A stretch of 64,000 nt of DNA from UKL13-2 sp038206765 (GTDB lineage Bacteria > Pseudomonadota > Gammaproteobacteria > Burkholderiales > Usitatibacteraceae): the NCBI GenBank assembly GCA_038206765.1, contig JBBRAM010000017.1, positions 13,565 to 77,564 of the forward strand. The letters are read 5' to 3'. Shown piece by piece: positions 63,775-64,000 of this stretch (positions are counted from its first letter, which is position 1; every line of letters starts with the position of its first letter). Below the pieces are notes generated by a model. It worked only from the letters and a program-made list of their open reading frames with translations, was not told the origin of the DNA and ran no database searches. The position numbers and the translations under genes are program-made.

Positions 63775-63927
63775 TCCACTCAACATGCTCAAGCCCCTTT
63801 ACTGGCGCGGGGTTTGGGCAAATAGTCGTTTTGTTTGGCGCCGGCGAATAGGTTCTAATAGAGGGTATAAATATTTTTGTGTAGATTAAATTTTTGCTAG
63901 GCTTCTTAACTCACCAAGGAGTCACGC

Positions 63928-64000
63928 ATGTCGCACCGCAAAACCGCTATTCCCGCATTACCGTTAGCCAGCCAGAAACTTATAGAGCAGCTCATGGCAG
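63928..64000 (+). CDS. Start of an unidentified gene (cut by the window edge)
   Basis: ATG 63928 is preceded by AAGGAGTCACGC, a strong Shine-Dalgarno. The visible 24 codons (MSHRKTAIPALPLASQKLIE and onward) are open to the right edge. Too little is present to name a family. Confidence 0.55.
   Translation, partial: MSHRKTAIPALPLASQKLIEQLMA

Overview
The window is chromosomal DNA of a Gram-negative bacterium, most likely a betaproteobacterium. I infer this from the gene order tig-clpP-clpX-lon-hupB-(tRNA-Val, tRNA-Asp)-ppiD, the tesA/ybbA-ybbP divergon, an outer-membrane MlaA lipoprotein, a TonB receptor, the squalene genes hpnC-hpnD-hpnE, and the protein sequences themselves. The genus cannot be named from the sequence alone. 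Most of the DNA is densely packed core chromosome. TTG and GTG starts are fairly common (hpnC, hpnE, fabI, hupB, the cyclase, the permease).

Layout. 1-3931: two tandem M16 zinc peptidases separated by a terminator. 4476-7224: clpB with a well-matched sigma-32 promoter. 7365-9588: nadC, mlaA and a coupled small membrane protein. 9650-12193: a debris zone holding a MoaD gene fused in frame to a sialidase-like fragment, a palindromic insertion-sequence end, the last codons of an ilvD, an IS110-family element and a MAPEG pseudogene. 12302-17802: ybbP/ybbA facing tesA-mnmH. 18128-28162: a TonB receptor, a DUF47/Pit phosphate pair, a site-2-type protease, a DUF2167 protein, a secreted cyanophycinase-like lipoprotein, and a DUF1460 protein preceded by an overlooked 42-codon ORF. 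28295-34521: an osmoprotectant SBP-permease fusion coupled to an O-antigen ligase, then fabI, a glycosyltransferase and an SDR.

34758-44260 is the protein quality-control block (ppiD, two tRNAs, hupB, lon with its own sigma-32-like promoter, clpX, clpP, tig, tRNA-Leu). 44491-48605 is the squalene/hopanoid block. Between hpnC and hpnD a 95-bp unit is tandemly repeated. Each copy encodes a 32-residue peptide that starts like HpnD and overlaps the next start by ATGA. 48944-52786 is a membrane signalling cluster: a class III cyclase with a PEGA domain, a duplicated TssQ-like lipoprotein and a tail-anchored Ser/Thr kinase. 52866-58681 holds an exported FAH-family lipoprotein, a Tle1-like DUF2235 lipase, an alpha/beta hydrolase, a coiled-coil/pilin-like protein and an APC permease. 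59053-64000 holds a large propeller-GGDEF sensor, a 1-Cys peroxiredoxin and the start of an unidentified gene.

The genes best worth a second look are the tandem mini-ORFs before hpnD, the 42-codon ORF coupled to the DUF1460 gene, the cyclase/TssQ-like/kinase cluster, the pilin-like protein without a prepilin leader, and the possible bridge-RNA region of the IS110 element. Short tandem repeats (9, 11, 12 and 13 bp) recur both in protein tails and between genes.
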